A stretch of DNA of 26,904 nucleotides from Multifurca ochricompacta (Eukaryota; Basidiomycota; Agaricomycetes; Russulales; Russulaceae), in NCBI GenBank assembly GCA_022496185.1, contig WTXG01000385.1, positions 1-26,904 of the forward strand, given 5' to 3'. Shown here in pieces: positions 8,485 to 20,100 of this stretch (position 1 is its first letter; every line of letters starts with the position of its first letter). Both the position numbers and the translations under genes were made by a program. The notes beneath the pieces are model-generated. The model was given only the letters and a program-made list of their open reading frames with translations, searched no databases and was not told the origin of the DNA.

Positions 8485-9024
8485 GTACGATGTTGACGTT
8501 ATCTTGTATTTATCTTGTGTCGCTAATGATCTGCGTGCGTTGGAAGGCAGAGTCGAGTTCTGTTGAGTAAATGGAGACAAGTTTTTAGAGAAGCGGAGTC
8601 GAGGTATCACGACTCGGAGAGAGAAGCGTTAAGTCGATGATAGGCCAGAAGAAGAGCGAGATCCTAAGAATCTGAGGGGGGAAGAACAAGATCTAAGGGA
8701 AGACAACACGAGAGTAAAGTTCATTAGCTGAAGGGTTGGTCTAGAGGGCCATCCAAGAGACAAGTAGAGTTACTGATAAGACCTGTCATAATCCTGATGA
8801 AGATGATGACAACATTCTAGGATACCTGCCTCATTCTAGACGCCCTATGCATCAGCTAGATTATCTATCCATTAGTATAGATTATACCTAGCAAGTAATA
8901 TGTGGTGAATGAAGCTACCTAATGTAGCAGTGCACACACATATATCAACTAAATATCATAAAGATGAGCCCCCCAAACTGAGCCCCCCAATGTAAGTAAC
9001 GGGTGCTACTATCCCGCGCTTACA
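8485..9024 (-). mobile_element. possible solo LTR
   Basis: On the minus strand the segment begins TGTAAGCGCGGGATAGTAGC at 9024 and ends with a CAACA-type terminus near 8485-8495. Its last part is pyrimidine-rich, as in many fungal copia LTRs. The first 34 bases form an imperfect palindrome (TGTAAG...CTTACA, 8991-9024), next to two direct copies of TGAGCCCCCCAA (8965-8976 and 8979-8990). No exact 5-bp target duplication, primer-binding site or internal retroelement gene was found, so the boundaries and identity are tentative. Confidence 0.3.
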
Positions 9025-9231
9025 GTACAAGATAAGATAAGATGTAAAAAGTAAACGAAAGATACAATTACCTGGTTCAAAGCCTTGCTAATGCAGTAAG
9101 AAATTGATCGCTATTGCGTATCGCCTATGTCCCGAACTCGACATCCTTAATGTATGACACGGCGCTTCCTTCTCTTGAGTAACAACTCCTCTTCAACCTT
9201 GCTCTTGCCCTTCTCCCTTTCTCTTTCCAAC

Positions 9232-10870
9232 ATGGCCAAATACCCCTTGATTTGGGCAACACCAACTCGACCCTACTCAATGTGCCGAACAAACGTATTG
9301 CAATCATCGGCGGGGGGACCACTGGCATTATCATGTTCAAAACTCTAATCATTGACCTGCCTAAAGAAGTGACGAGGAATTGGGAGATAGTACTCTTCGA
9401 GCAGCGCGACAACATCGGTCGGTGGCCCATGGTGAACAGCGCGCATCTCATGCTTCTTATTGTCCAAGGCCAATATCCACCTTTTGCAGGTATCCAGACC
9501 CACTTCCATCCCACCCTTCTGACCTCCCGGAAACGCCGCTCTATCCGCTTCTCAGAACTAATACCCCTCATCCTGCCAGTTGGGCTTTACTTCCTCATTC
9601 CCCTTTACCGTCAGCCTTACAAACTTTCAAATTTCATCAGTGGCCACACCCCACTTTCCCTTCCCTGTTGGAACACCCCTTTTCCCTAATCATACCTTCG
9701 TATTTTTCGATACCACCAATCGCTCGTCGACCGTTGGAATCTCTCCTCTTATATACACCTTCGCTAGGAAGTTCTGTCTGCTGACTGGCGCGGAAATGAC
9801 GTCTTCGGCTACTGGCAGGTCGCCACGCTTGATCATAGACACAATTGCACTACCCAGGCGAGATTCGACCATCTTGTCGTCGCGCGTGGACACAATCACT
9901 ATTACCGTAAGCCCAAATTAGAAGGACGACAAACTTGGGAGGTCTCGGGACCTGGGCGGGAGGTGCTTCATTCTGTCTTCTGTCGTGAACCCGAGGTATA
10001 CAGTCGACGCAATGTTTTAGTAGTCGGCGGGGGTGCAAGCGGGCGCGACATAGTGCAGCAGGTCGTTGGCTTCGCCAATTCAGTGAGTACTTCCTCCACC
10101 CTTATGCTTCAGTCCTCGACTGATGTCCTACTCGTAGACATATGCTTCTGTCAAGTATGATCATCCATCTAGACCCATACCTTTTCCGCACATCCCGGGA
10201 GTAGAACGTGTCCCTGCCCTGGCGCGATTCACTCCGGTCACGCCTGTATTTGAAGATGGAACCTCGCTCCCTCATGTCAATACGGTCTTCCTTGCGACGG
10301 GATATGAACTTCGCTTCCCCTTCCTCTCCTCGTCTATTCATAACACGTCGATCATCACACCCCTTCCCGACCCAAGCACTTGCGACATGCTCACGAACAA
10401 CAGGAGGTATCTCCGTCCTCTTTTCCGGCACATCTTCCCTCTTGCGCCGACCCACGCACCTCACGCACTGGCGTTCGTCGGCCCTCCCCCAATTCGTTGC
10501 GTACGCCATGACGGACACGGCTCAAGCGTTACTCATCGCGCATGCGCTGAAAGATGAGGACTTGCTACCACCGAAAGCTGAGCTCCTCGCAGACCTGCGC
10601 GTCCAAGAAGCCGAACTGGAGGATCCTGCGCGCGTCGGACACCGGATCCCCCAGCCGGGAGGCGGCACGGCTTATCAAAACGCGCTAGTTCGATTGTTAC
10701 AAGAACGCGGTCTGGGCGGGAGACCCGGCTTTCCGCCATTGGGCACGCCGTTCACGGAGACTTGGAAGGTCCTCGCGGAGAAGGAGATGACGAGGTTGCG
10801 TCGGGCATGGGTGAAAGTGGAATCACTTGGCAAAGAAGAGGTGGAGAGGTGGTTGGGCAGGGTGAAGTAA
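9232..10870 (+). pseudogene. flavin-binding monooxygenase (FMO-like), broken
   Basis: The segments follow the FMO family in order: KRIAIIGGGTTGIIMFK (FAD GxGxxG), WEIVLFEQRDNIG, LPETPLYPLLRTNTPHPA, HFPFPVGTPLFPNH, FDHLVVARGHNHYY, NVLVVGGGASGRDIVQQ (NADPH site), VFLATGYELRFPFL and DTAQALLIAHALKDE. Introns at about 9422-9489, 9579-9640 and 10083-10155 explain some frame changes. Others cannot be explained that way: the ATG at 9232 is out of frame with the FAD motif; a shift falls in the T-run 9703-9707; an in-frame TAG lies at 9765-9767; another shift occurs near 10490-10500. The tryptophan usual after the FEQRxxxGG motif is also missing. FMOs oxygenate N, S or carbonyl substrates. The P450 and MDR neighbours suggest a former small-molecule pathway. 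Confidence 0.85.
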
Positions 10871-10940
10871 GAGGATGAGAGGGAGTAGTATGAATTGATG
10901 GTGCAATTGGATGAATGGTTTAACGAGTGATGAGTGCAGT

Positions 10941-10973
10941 AGATAGGTAGGTAGGTAGATAGGTAGGTAGGGG
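10941..10973. repeat. (TAGG)n-type microsatellite
   Basis: Short tandem tetranucleotide tract, GTAGGTAGGTAG with one TAGA interruption, between the FMO pseudogene and the P450. Confidence 0.9.
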
Positions 10974-11124
10974 AATATTTAATATTTCAGTTGTTCTGTA
11001 GCGTACGTGTCAAACTCGTGGAACGAGAGTTTAATACGTGCTAGACGCCAGCCAGCCAGCCAGCCCGTGCCTTCCCCTTCGTGTCTGTAAGTTACCACGA
11101 TCTAAGTGCACGCACACTTTCAGA

Positions 11125-13380
11125 ATGACATCGACTTTCTTATTTCAACTTTTCGCTGTCTCCCTTTTCTCTTCCATGCTGTACATGTTGTCGCGCCGAA
11201 GGCGAAGACCACCACTCCCGTTTCCGCCGGGTCCCAAGGGCCTACCACTCATCGGGAACCTCCTGGATGTTCCTTCCAAGTATCATTGGCTCGCATATGA
11301 AAATTGGGCAAGGGAAATAGGTATGGCTCACGCATGTTTACCTCATTGGGGCGTTTGCATGGATCCGGATCATTGTCGCGGTGATTTTTAGGGTCAGACA
11401 TCATCCACACGGAACTACTTGGAACGCATATAATCGTATTGAACTCCAGCAAAGTTGCTAATGATCTCCTCGAGAAACGGTCATCCATATACTCTGATAG
11501 GTATGCGCAAATAAAAGACAGTGCTGCCCTCCAGCCTGGCCTAACTGCCTGCCCATCGGGGTACTATCAGACCCCAATTAAAGGCCTTGACAGAATTGTG
11601 AGAAGAGTGTGATAGGAATGATATAACTAACTTCTACTGACGCGTGTAGACTTGATGCAGGGAAATGGGTGATCACTCTTTTCCCATACGGCAGCAAGTG
11701 GAGGAACTGGTATAAAACATTTAACGCGCATTTCAAACCAACTGTGATCCATAAATATCATCCGATCGAAGTGAAAGCTGCTCAACACTTACTCCGGAGC
11801 CTGTTTGACACTCCGGAGGACTTCATGCGGCACCTCCGTTGGTAAGTCAAGATCGACTCTTATTTCGCTGCGACTTTCTAAAGAATATCTCTTCTTTTCA
11901 CTTCTAGCATGATTGGTCGGATCAGCCTCTCCGTCGCATACGGAATTGAGTTATCCCCGGGGAATGATCCCAATATGGCTCATGCAGATGCTGCCCTAGC
12001 CGGGTTTGGTATGGCCCAAACAAAAGGTCGCATATTCAATTTAGTCCCGTTCTGTAAGCCGAATCCGCTCAAACGTTGATTTGGGTGGATGACGTCGAGA
12101 TCCCCCACGTAGTCATGAGGTTGCCGTGGTGGTTTCCTGGTGCTGGTTTCAAGAAGGACGCAGACATGTGGAAACGCAAGATGGACCTGTGCCGCGATGA
12201 GCCGTATGAAGCTGTCAAGAGGGCATTAGTACGTTTTGTGGCGTCCCCATACTACTTAAGAGGTTTCGCTCAGGTATACTAGGAAGAAAATAAGGCAAGA
12301 TCCTCGATCGCAGCGTCGATGATAGCAGGCCTCCCCGAAAAGCCGACTCCTGAAGAAATCTTGATGACAAAAGCATTACCCAGCAATGTTTACCTTGGTA
12401 AGTCATTCTGGTTCATATACTCAGTCAACGTTTTAAGGCTCCACGGAACGCTCAGCGGGTATCGACTCTGTATGCTTAATTCTCATTGGAGCGTGTTTAA
12501 TTTCTGACTGTGCTTTATTAAGGCCACGGCTGCCCTTCAATCGTTTGTACTTGCTATGGTGCTCTACCCAGAAGTTCAACGACGTGCTCAAGAGGAGATC
12601 GACTCTGTGGTGGGCCATGGCAACCTCCCAGATTTTGGGGACGAAGAATCGCTACCGTACCTCAAAGCGGTGTTGTATGAACTGTTGCGGTGGGGTCCCT
12701 CAGCTCCATTTGGTTAGATAAACCCATAGTTTTTCATCATTCTCCTCGCGATAAGCTCAGAAAGAGGGTTTTTGTACTAGGTGTTCCTCATCGTTTGATA
12801 GAAGACGACGTCTATGAGGGCTACTTTATCCCTGCCAAGTCCCTTGTCTTCCCAAATATCTGGTATGCCTTTGTCTTACCTCTCCTTGCCAACCTCTCTC
12901 AACACTGCCGCACTGTCCCACTTCCATAACCTCTCTACCTGTCTGGCAGGGCGATTTTTCACGATCCCGCGACGTACCCAGAACCTTCGAAATTCAAACC
13001 AGAGCGGTTCCTCGACACCACGACACCGGTGCCGCTTCCGGATGTTGGGTTTGGGTTTGGCAGGCGGGTTTGTCCTGGTCGCTACTTCGTGCGCAACATA
13101 TTGTGGGTGGCGATGGCGAGCATGCTCGCTACATTCGAATTCCTCCCTGTAACGGATGCTGAGGGACGACCTGTACCGCCACTGCAAGAATTTGCCCCGG
13201 TATTGACCTCGTGAGTTCTCACACCCCATCCTCGAGAGCAATCTATTTTTTTTCTTTTTGTTGACTCGGACGTGGGCGCCGTGCTGTGCGTGCGACAGGG
13301 GACCGATGCCTTTCAAATGCACGATCAGGTCACGATCTTCGAGAATAAAGGAAACGATAATCGCGACCCTTCAAGGCTGA
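11125..13380 (+). pseudogene. cytochrome P450, nearly complete but with a damaged I-helix exon
   Basis: Eleven exons: 11125-11320, 11392-11500, 11571-11597, 11650-11841, 11908-12053, 12113-12228, 12283-12397, 12523-12712, 12781-12862, 12950-13210 and 13299-13380. All joins keep phase except exon 7 to 8. Visible: an N-terminal membrane anchor (LFQLFAVSLFSSMLYML), the hinge PFPPGPKGLPLIGNLLD, YELLRW (ExxR), FKPERF and the haem motif FGFGRRVCPGR. It resembles CYP64/O-methylsterigmatocystin-oxidoreductase-like fungal P450s. Where relatives have YLGGADTTVSALQSF, this gene has YLG at the end of exon 7 and ATAALQSF at the start of exon 8. The acidic-Thr pair is gone and the join is out of frame, as if a few bases were deleted. 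A donor further left (12385, GTTTAC) would restore the frame but not the motif. Probably inactive. Confidence 0.8.
11571..11597 (+). other. 27-nt microexon of the P450
   Basis: The 27-nt exon encodes PQLKALTEL between SSIYSDR and LDAGKWVITLFPYG. Acceptor ATCAG and donor GTGAGA flank it and both phases fit. Without it the P450 would lose the segment between the B/B' region and the conserved PYG..WR block. Confidence 0.75.
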
Positions 13381-15215
13381 TTTCCCTTGTGGTCGGCTTC
13401 TACTACCTGACGTAGTTACTTTGGCTTCGAACGTAACAAGAAGGGTGTGGTCACTTTACACTCGACGCATTCATTCAGTTCCCTTAACATCGCCAGCGTA
13501 CCCTGAAACTTGATTACTCTTATCGTGGCCCACTACTCCACGGACGGGCGCGTTTTTCTTTTCGGTTCTCTTTTCGGTTCTGATAGCGTGCACCTTTGAA
13601 GTACAAAATGCTTTCGCACGCTTTCTTTTTCAAATATTTTTTGGAGTCACAAGCCTGGCTGCAATTATATACTCGCCGATCGACTTGACCACGACGGTTC
13701 AAGGCGACCCAAGGTATTTCAAATATGAGTCTTATTAATGCCATCCCATATCCTCGGGTCTATGGTGGTCGTATTACTGTCGACTGACATCCATGCGATA
13801 ACCTTGGAAACATTCTTTGACCTGCTCATACTCTACAAGCTCATCGTTTCTATAACTCAACGGCGGCAGTGGCTAAGCAAAGAGGGATCGTAGACGCTCA
13901 TCGAACGACACGCTATCTGGGATCTTTCAATACGAAGTCAATGCCAGAGGATCAGATGGACTGGGCTATAGAGACCGTGACTAACTTTGGAAATTAACAA
14001 TGAAGGATGTATTACCGAAAAGTGCCCTGAAGTCGCTTTAAAAGGGTCTGGCTTTGATTCTGAGGCGCGACATGCGGGGGAAACTTATCTGTCACCTTTG
14101 TTTAGCTCTGTGATGCTCTCCGTCAACAAACATTCCATTCCTAAGACATGAAGGGCCCAAGCAGTTCGTGTCAGCGCTTCTGATCCTAATCGACCATTAT
14201 CGTGCCACTCCCGGCAGCTCATCGGCTATAAAGCGGGAGTCAAGTTTCTGCGCAGAGGCAAGCACCAGCGCGCAGATATGTGGTACGGATCCATCTACCA
14301 TTAAAACTGCTCTCAAGCGATTCATAAACCCGGCCTGGTGCACACTAATGAATAAACGAGGCTTTTGCACTAAGTGCTGATCCCTCTGAATGCAAACGAT
14401 GTAAGGACGGGGAGAACAACACAGTTTACCAGCGTATCAGCGTCCTCGCAACTATTCTTAAACTTTGGGGCGAGGAGCAGAGAGAGGAAGGAGCTTGAGA
14501 GTTCCTATAGCTGAGGAATGGGATGTTTGACACACATGCCACCGAGCGCCCTGGCGGGCCTGGGGGGGGGGGGGTATACGTTCCAGGTGGAAAACGAGGG
14601 CCACAGTATTAGTAAGTAATAAAGACGCCATCGTCGGCAAAGCAGAACGCTGTGCCAATACGGAGGAACACTAGAAAGAATTTTAGGAAAGCCTCTTAGG
14701 GTTGGTGGTTTTCCTCGGGGAAAAGGCATTCACCATTATCGGGGAGGCGTCATGGATCGCCGAGAGTAGTTCCGCGGGACCCGAACCAAGAACTGCGAGG
14801 TAAAAGGTAAAGTGAGAGAGCACATGACATGACCGCGGTTGCTGGAGCGCGAAAATAGTGCCCTCCTGATTCACAGAAAAGTGTGGGATTGATTATTGAT
14901 TGTTGTAACAATAACAAGGGGGAGGGGGGACAAGAGCAGGAGAATGAATGAGCAAGTCTGTCTTCAGGGATTCCATACGTGCGTACAGAGGATATGACAT
15001 ACCGCCACCTTCTGTTCGGTGATTCATCAGGGTCATACTTCCTCCTTCCCCGGTGACCAGCAATTATCCACCGGTTCGGCCAACGATTGTAACCCGAACC
15101 GGATGTCATCATCACTGAAAAAGTGAAATACCCTCAACTCGCTACAACGTCTTCCCCACAAGACCTCGATCCCACCAACGCTCAAAGAACAAGCTCCTAT
15201 TAGCCATCTATCACA
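13381..15215. other. 1.8-kb stretch without recognised gene
   Basis: No family could be identified on either strand. Two open segments were inspected. Bases 13821-13994 (+) read without stop and include VAKQRGIVDAHRTTRYLGSF, followed by TAA; it has no start codon and looks like a coding relic. Bases 14168-14380 (+) form a 70-codon frame of unknown nature. A 13-base G-run lies at 14562-14574. Splice-supported exons could not be chained. Confidence 0.4.
14562..14574. repeat. poly-G run (13 bases)
   Basis: Homopolymer of G in the gene-poor stretch between P450 and MDR genes; likely unstable in replication and sequencing. Confidence 0.9.
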
Positions 15216-16741
15216 ATGAAGGCGTTCGTCGTCTCAGAATACGCTCACCCAACCAAAATCCAGCTCACGCACGATGCGCCAGAGCCCGTCCCGACGCCCG
15301 GCTCGGATGACCTGTTGATAGACGTGCATAGTTCCGGGCTCAACTACTTCGACGTGCGTTCTTCCTCTTCCTTCCATTTTTTAAAACCGCACAAGTCCTA
15401 ATATATATATATGCATGTATGTATTCAATATAACAGATATTACAGTCGCAAGGAAATTACCAGACGCAACCACCACGTCCATTCGTTTTGGGCGCCGAGT
15501 TTGCTGGAACCGTGGTCACCGCGCCACCTGGGAGCCCTTACAAGCCTGGCGATCGTGTATTCGGGAGCTCGCAGGGCGGCCATGCCGAGCGCGTCGTTGC
15601 GAACCCGATTGATGTCCTGCCCTTACCAGATACACTTTCGTTCGACGAGGGTGCCGGTACGTGTCACACAAAGCGCACGAGGAAGCTGATAGACTCAATC
15701 CCGAACTAGGACTCTTCATAACGTACCCGACCAGCTACGAGGCGCTTGTTGGACGAGCGAACTTGCAGGCTGGTGCGTATACATGCACCTCTAGTTCTTT
15801 TATATACACCAACGGAATTAAACTGATACACATACTTTCACACGCTGTCTGTCTGTCGGCCTTCGATCGTACTCATATGACACAGGAGAGTGGCTCCTCG
15901 TCCTGGCAGCCGCGGGAGGTCTCGGGATGGTTGCGGTCCAAATTGGAAAAGGTAGTTCATCCTATCCCCTCTAATTCACCTTCGTCACCTTCATTTGCTG
16001 TCAATGAAACTCGTACTGACCCTCGGCGTCCGCGGAGCGCTCGGCGCGCGTGTGATTGCTTGCGCATCCCCTTCCAAGCTCGACCTTGCGCGCACCGTAG
16101 GCGGCGCCGACTTTGTCGTTGACTATACCAAAGAAGGCTGGGAGCAAGAAGTTCGGAAGATTACTGGCGGACGTGGGGTAGACGTCGTGTATGACCCAGT
16201 TGGACGTATCAGAGGTACGACTCCTCCCTCCCTCTAGCGATCAAGTTTTCCCGATTGGTTTTCCTTTCCGTTTCCTGCAGAGGCGTTGAAATGCATTGTG
16301 TGGGGTGGCCGTGCGCTTGTTGTCGGCTTTGCTGGTGGCGAGATTGAGAAGGTACGCAGTCTATCAGTCTTGTTGTCGATTAAGATTCCACAGGGCTCAA
16401 TCATTTGATTTTGATAGCTCTCGCTTCATTTAGTACTTCTTAAGAATGCCTCCATTATCGGTATTTATTGGGGATCCTATAGGAGTGCGTTATTCTGTCT
16501 GCCTTAGTTTTGCCTTCACAGGGGCTTAATGGCATCCGCAGAGCACAATCCTAAACGCACCAGAGAGATCTGGGATGAAATATTCGCGTTGTTTGCATCG
16601 GGTCGTCTGAAGGCAGTGTTATATCCTGGTCGTTACACGCTAGAGACGCTTTCCCAAGGTTTACAAGACCTGGAGAACCGGAAGACCTGGGGCAAGGTTA
16701 TTGCACGTGTGCGGGAACCAAGTTTGCGTGGAAAACTTTAG
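15216..16741 (+). CDS. MDR-family quinone oxidoreductase / zinc-independent alcohol dehydrogenase-like
   Basis: Eight exons: 15216-15353, 15437-15656, 15710-15772, 15886-15951, 16038-16214, 16281-16351, 16418 to about 16488, and 16522-16741. The product is about 341 residues, the usual length. In order: MKAFVVSEYAHPTKIQL, the GroES-like fold with SSGLNYFD, FVLGAEFAGTV, Y.PGDRVFG, the Rossmann segment VLAAAGGLGMVAVQIGK (NADPH binding), ADFVVDYTKEGW, RGVDVVYDPVG, and a C-terminus RKTWGKVIARVR. Zinc-binding residues of classical ADHs are not seen, so an NADPH-dependent quinone or enone reductase is likely. The last junction is doubtful: the good donor GTGCGT at 16485 leads to a stop after GCT; donor GTTATT at 16489 keeps the frame but leaves a 33-nt intron. 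A one-base loss in the G-run at 16521-16524 is an alternative, which would make this a recent pseudogene. Confidence 0.8.
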
Positions 16742-17125
16742 TAACGTAACGGTTGTGGTTTCGGCCGGACCGGAAACTCCCGATAAGCCGTTATCTCTTA
16801 ATAAAATAAAATAAAATGGTTTGAGCAGTATTGAGTGTGAGTGTGAGTGTGAGTGTGAGTGTATGCAGTGGAGTGTAGTGTGGCGCCTGGCGCCTCTCAA
16901 CCTTTGTCCGTCCCCAATTTCTATTCCCCATTTCCCCATTCGTTAACCGACTCGGGAGCCAAGCCAAATCTCAATTGATTTTGATTTGATACCTCCTTGG
17001 CTCTCTTGTCAATGAACTGAACGCTGGATTCCTTCATTCCACCACCATCATCTGGTGAAGAGGTAGGCTTTCGACCTATTCATTATCACTTTACCCATCT
17101 TCTAACATCTTCCAGGACTTCCGCG
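16742..17125. other. intergenic stretch with poly(A)-signal-like repeats and a microsatellite
   Basis: Just after the MDR stop codon, AATAAAATAAAATAAAA (about 16800-16816) probably serves the polyadenylation of that gene. A (GTGTGA)5 tract follows at 16833-16862. The rest is the presumed promoter and leader of the glutaminase-like gene. No other feature was recognised. Confidence 0.55.
16833..16862. repeat. (GTGTGA)5 microsatellite
   Basis: Five hexamer units in the spacer between MDR and glutaminase-like genes. Confidence 0.9.
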
Positions 17126-20100
17126 ATGCGCATATTACCCTATATTTCCACGGCGATAAGCGCTCTCCTTTTCTTATTATTATCCTGGTTCCCAGCTCTA
17201 TCAATCGTCCGGGCTGCAGTTCAGTTCTCAAGCCCGCTCCCACTTGAAGTTCGCTCCCCTTATCTCAACTTTTGGACACCCGTGGCTACGTCAAATAGCG
17301 AACTTACTGACACCGAGTTCTTCTTCACTGAAGCGGTACGAGATTCACCCCCCCCCCCCCCCGGTTCACGTGTGAAAACTATCGCCGTTGACCTTGGGAA
17401 ACGTGCGTCCCACGCGTTCTTTCTTTTTGCCCTGTTAGTTCGATGGTCGCACCGCTTTGATTCGGATTGATGGTGTAACACATTCAATCTTTGGTCAAAC
17501 CTCTCTGGTAAACCAGACGAACCTCACTGGGACGTTCATCACCGCCACTCGCACGTTCTTTACCCTCCAGATAGGGCCTATAGAGCTCACCGCGACGTTC
17601 TTCAGTCCGATAGAGGTGGGTGATGGTGGCGACTCTCACACAATATACGTGCTCTCTGAATGCGCTCGTGCAATTTGACGTAGCCGGGCGATTGGGTTCG
17701 GCAATCGATTCCATTCACATACCTACAGTTTGAATTGGAAGTCACTGATGGCAATGCGCACGACATCCAACTATACCTCCATACCCAATCCGGTTCGTAC
17801 AGTTCTTCTTCCACGTGTGCTTATGCCGACAATCATTTCTCAAGGGGACTTCTTCGTTTCCGATGGCGGCCAGAATATCACATGGTCGGCAGTTTCCACT
17901 GGTCAGAGCGTGTACGAGATGGCACAGTTGCAGACCCAAAGAGTATTTTCCGAGAACGCTGGAGGACAGGCAGAATGGGGACAATATTACTTTGCGACAG
18001 CCTGGGTGAGTTTTGCACGCGAGGTGCAAGAGCATTATATTAATCTATATACGGAGCAGAGCAACGACATCACTTATGGTGTTGATTCTGCCGACTCGTT
18101 AATCAGCACTTTTTCTGCCCAAGGCAGCCTCAAGACGGTCCCGGATTCGATTTCTCCCGTAGAAGGCATCAACAAGTTTGGTGTACAGTTCAAAAGTTAC
18201 TGTGTCATTCTGATTCGTTTGGCAGCATCTCCACCGCATTCGCACTCACCAGGAACTTTGGTAATATCACAACTAATGCGACCGCGGTTTTCGCTATTGG
18301 CTTTGTCCAAGACCCCGCTGTCCAATACGTCAATCCGACTGGTGAACCTCAATGGCGAGTCCCATACTACAAGACAAAGTATTCGAGTCCTGGAAGTCTA
18401 GTGAGCTCGCAATCTTTGTTGTATGTGATCAACAGATGATGAATTTCGTAGATCGATGGCTTTCTGGGCGACTTTGAGGACGCATGGTCACGTGGGCTCG
18501 AGCTCGAGAGCCAGATAGACATCGATGCCGAGTCTGAGGCACTTCCGGCGGATTATTACTCCTCACTTTTGTCCCTGGTTACCAGGTTGACGTACGCCTC
18601 GACCGTGTTGACTGTTGGAGAAACCCCCGTGGGTGTGCTCGATCCGACGGACGTCATGATGTTCATGAGGAATTCCGGTGCAGCAGCTGCTACGTGTGTC
18701 TATAGGTTTTAATGAGTTCAAGATTGATGCTGATACCCTTTGAGCAGTAATCGTGTGAACCCCGCAGAGGTTTTATATGCCGCGTTCCCTATGTTCATGT
18801 ACTTCGATCCAACCCTTGGTGGACGGTTGCTAGAGCCGCTGCTTCGTTATCAGAGCTCGAGTTATTATACCCAACCATACGCTGCTCTTGATGCAGGTGA
18901 GGCTCGACTTGTTGATTCGCTTCATTCGACATTGCATGAACTCGTCATTAGGCACCGCTTATCCAAATGCATCATTTGCCAGTGCCTTCCATAACCAAGG
19001 TGTTGAGCGTAAGACACATTCTCTCTGCCCGTAACGTCGTTTGCGCTCAGACTGTGACTTATTTAGAGACGGCAAATATGTTGATAATGATGTATGCCTA
19101 CGCTCGGGCGAGTGGGGATGGCTCCCTCATCAACAAATACGTAGGTGCCTTTTTCCTGCTGCACTTGGCTTAGGCGCTTAAGATGCACGCCCGCAGTACC
19201 CTCTAATGGAACGATGGGCCAATTATCTCGTTGATAAAGCGCTTTTCACAACAAGCGAGTACGTCCAATTGACACATGTATGTCCCTCCGCGCAGACAAA
19301 CCACTCCCCCCCTCCACAGGAATCTGCAGACCTTCAAACGGGCGCTAATCAAACCAACCTCGCAATCAAAGGCATCATAGCCATCAAAGCCATGTCAGTC
19401 ATGAGTGCCGCAATCGCTAAATCGACAGACTATTCCGTATGCCCGTTTCGCTTCAAACCGGTTGTGTGTGAATCGTTGACCGGATTTTTTTTACAGGCGA
19501 CCGCAAATGCGTACTATAATCAGTGGAAGAGCTTGGCGTTGGGGCCGGACCTCCATGTCCTCAGTCATTACGGAAACGAGTCATCTTGGTCGTTGGGTTA
19601 CAATATGTTTGCCGATCGTTGGTTACAGACAGGTCTCATCAGTGAGGATGTACGTGCTGCTCTTTTATTCATTCAAGGGAGGGGATGCTCATTATGCTAA
19701 TTGCAGATAATCACGGCGCAAGTCAATTTTTTGAGAAGCGCAAATATCACCCGGACATCACCCCCCTTTGGCATCGCGGGGATTGGGATACCGTTGGACA
19801 GTTGGCGTCCAGATAACGTGACATACAGTCCGAAATTATTCTAGTCGTTTTATCGTGTGTGCACATGCGCTGATCGCTTATTTGTCCAGGCTCGAACATG
19901 TTTGTCGCAGGTTTCGCCGATCAGACGTTGCAGAGACTCATCCTGTCGGGTATGGAATCTCATCCGCTAGCCGACGACGCCAGCATCGCCAATTTAACAA
20001 CGACGTCTTGGTCTGCGAGGTTGGTTCAGTCTATCACCTCCCCTTCCCTTCTCTTTTCTTGCGCATTCATCGTAACGGGCGTCTACTTGCCATCTCTTTT

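Noticed and set aside
8991..9024. Palindrome considered as Helitron 3' hairpin
   Set aside because: No CTRR end or Rep/helicase sequence nearby; an LTR-type terminus fits somewhat better.
9422..9640. Two frame changes in the 5' half of the FMO gene first read as frameshifts
   Set aside because: Both are explained by GT-AG introns (9422-9489 and 9579-9640) that restore the conserved LPETPLYP and HFPFPVGTPLFP segments in frame.
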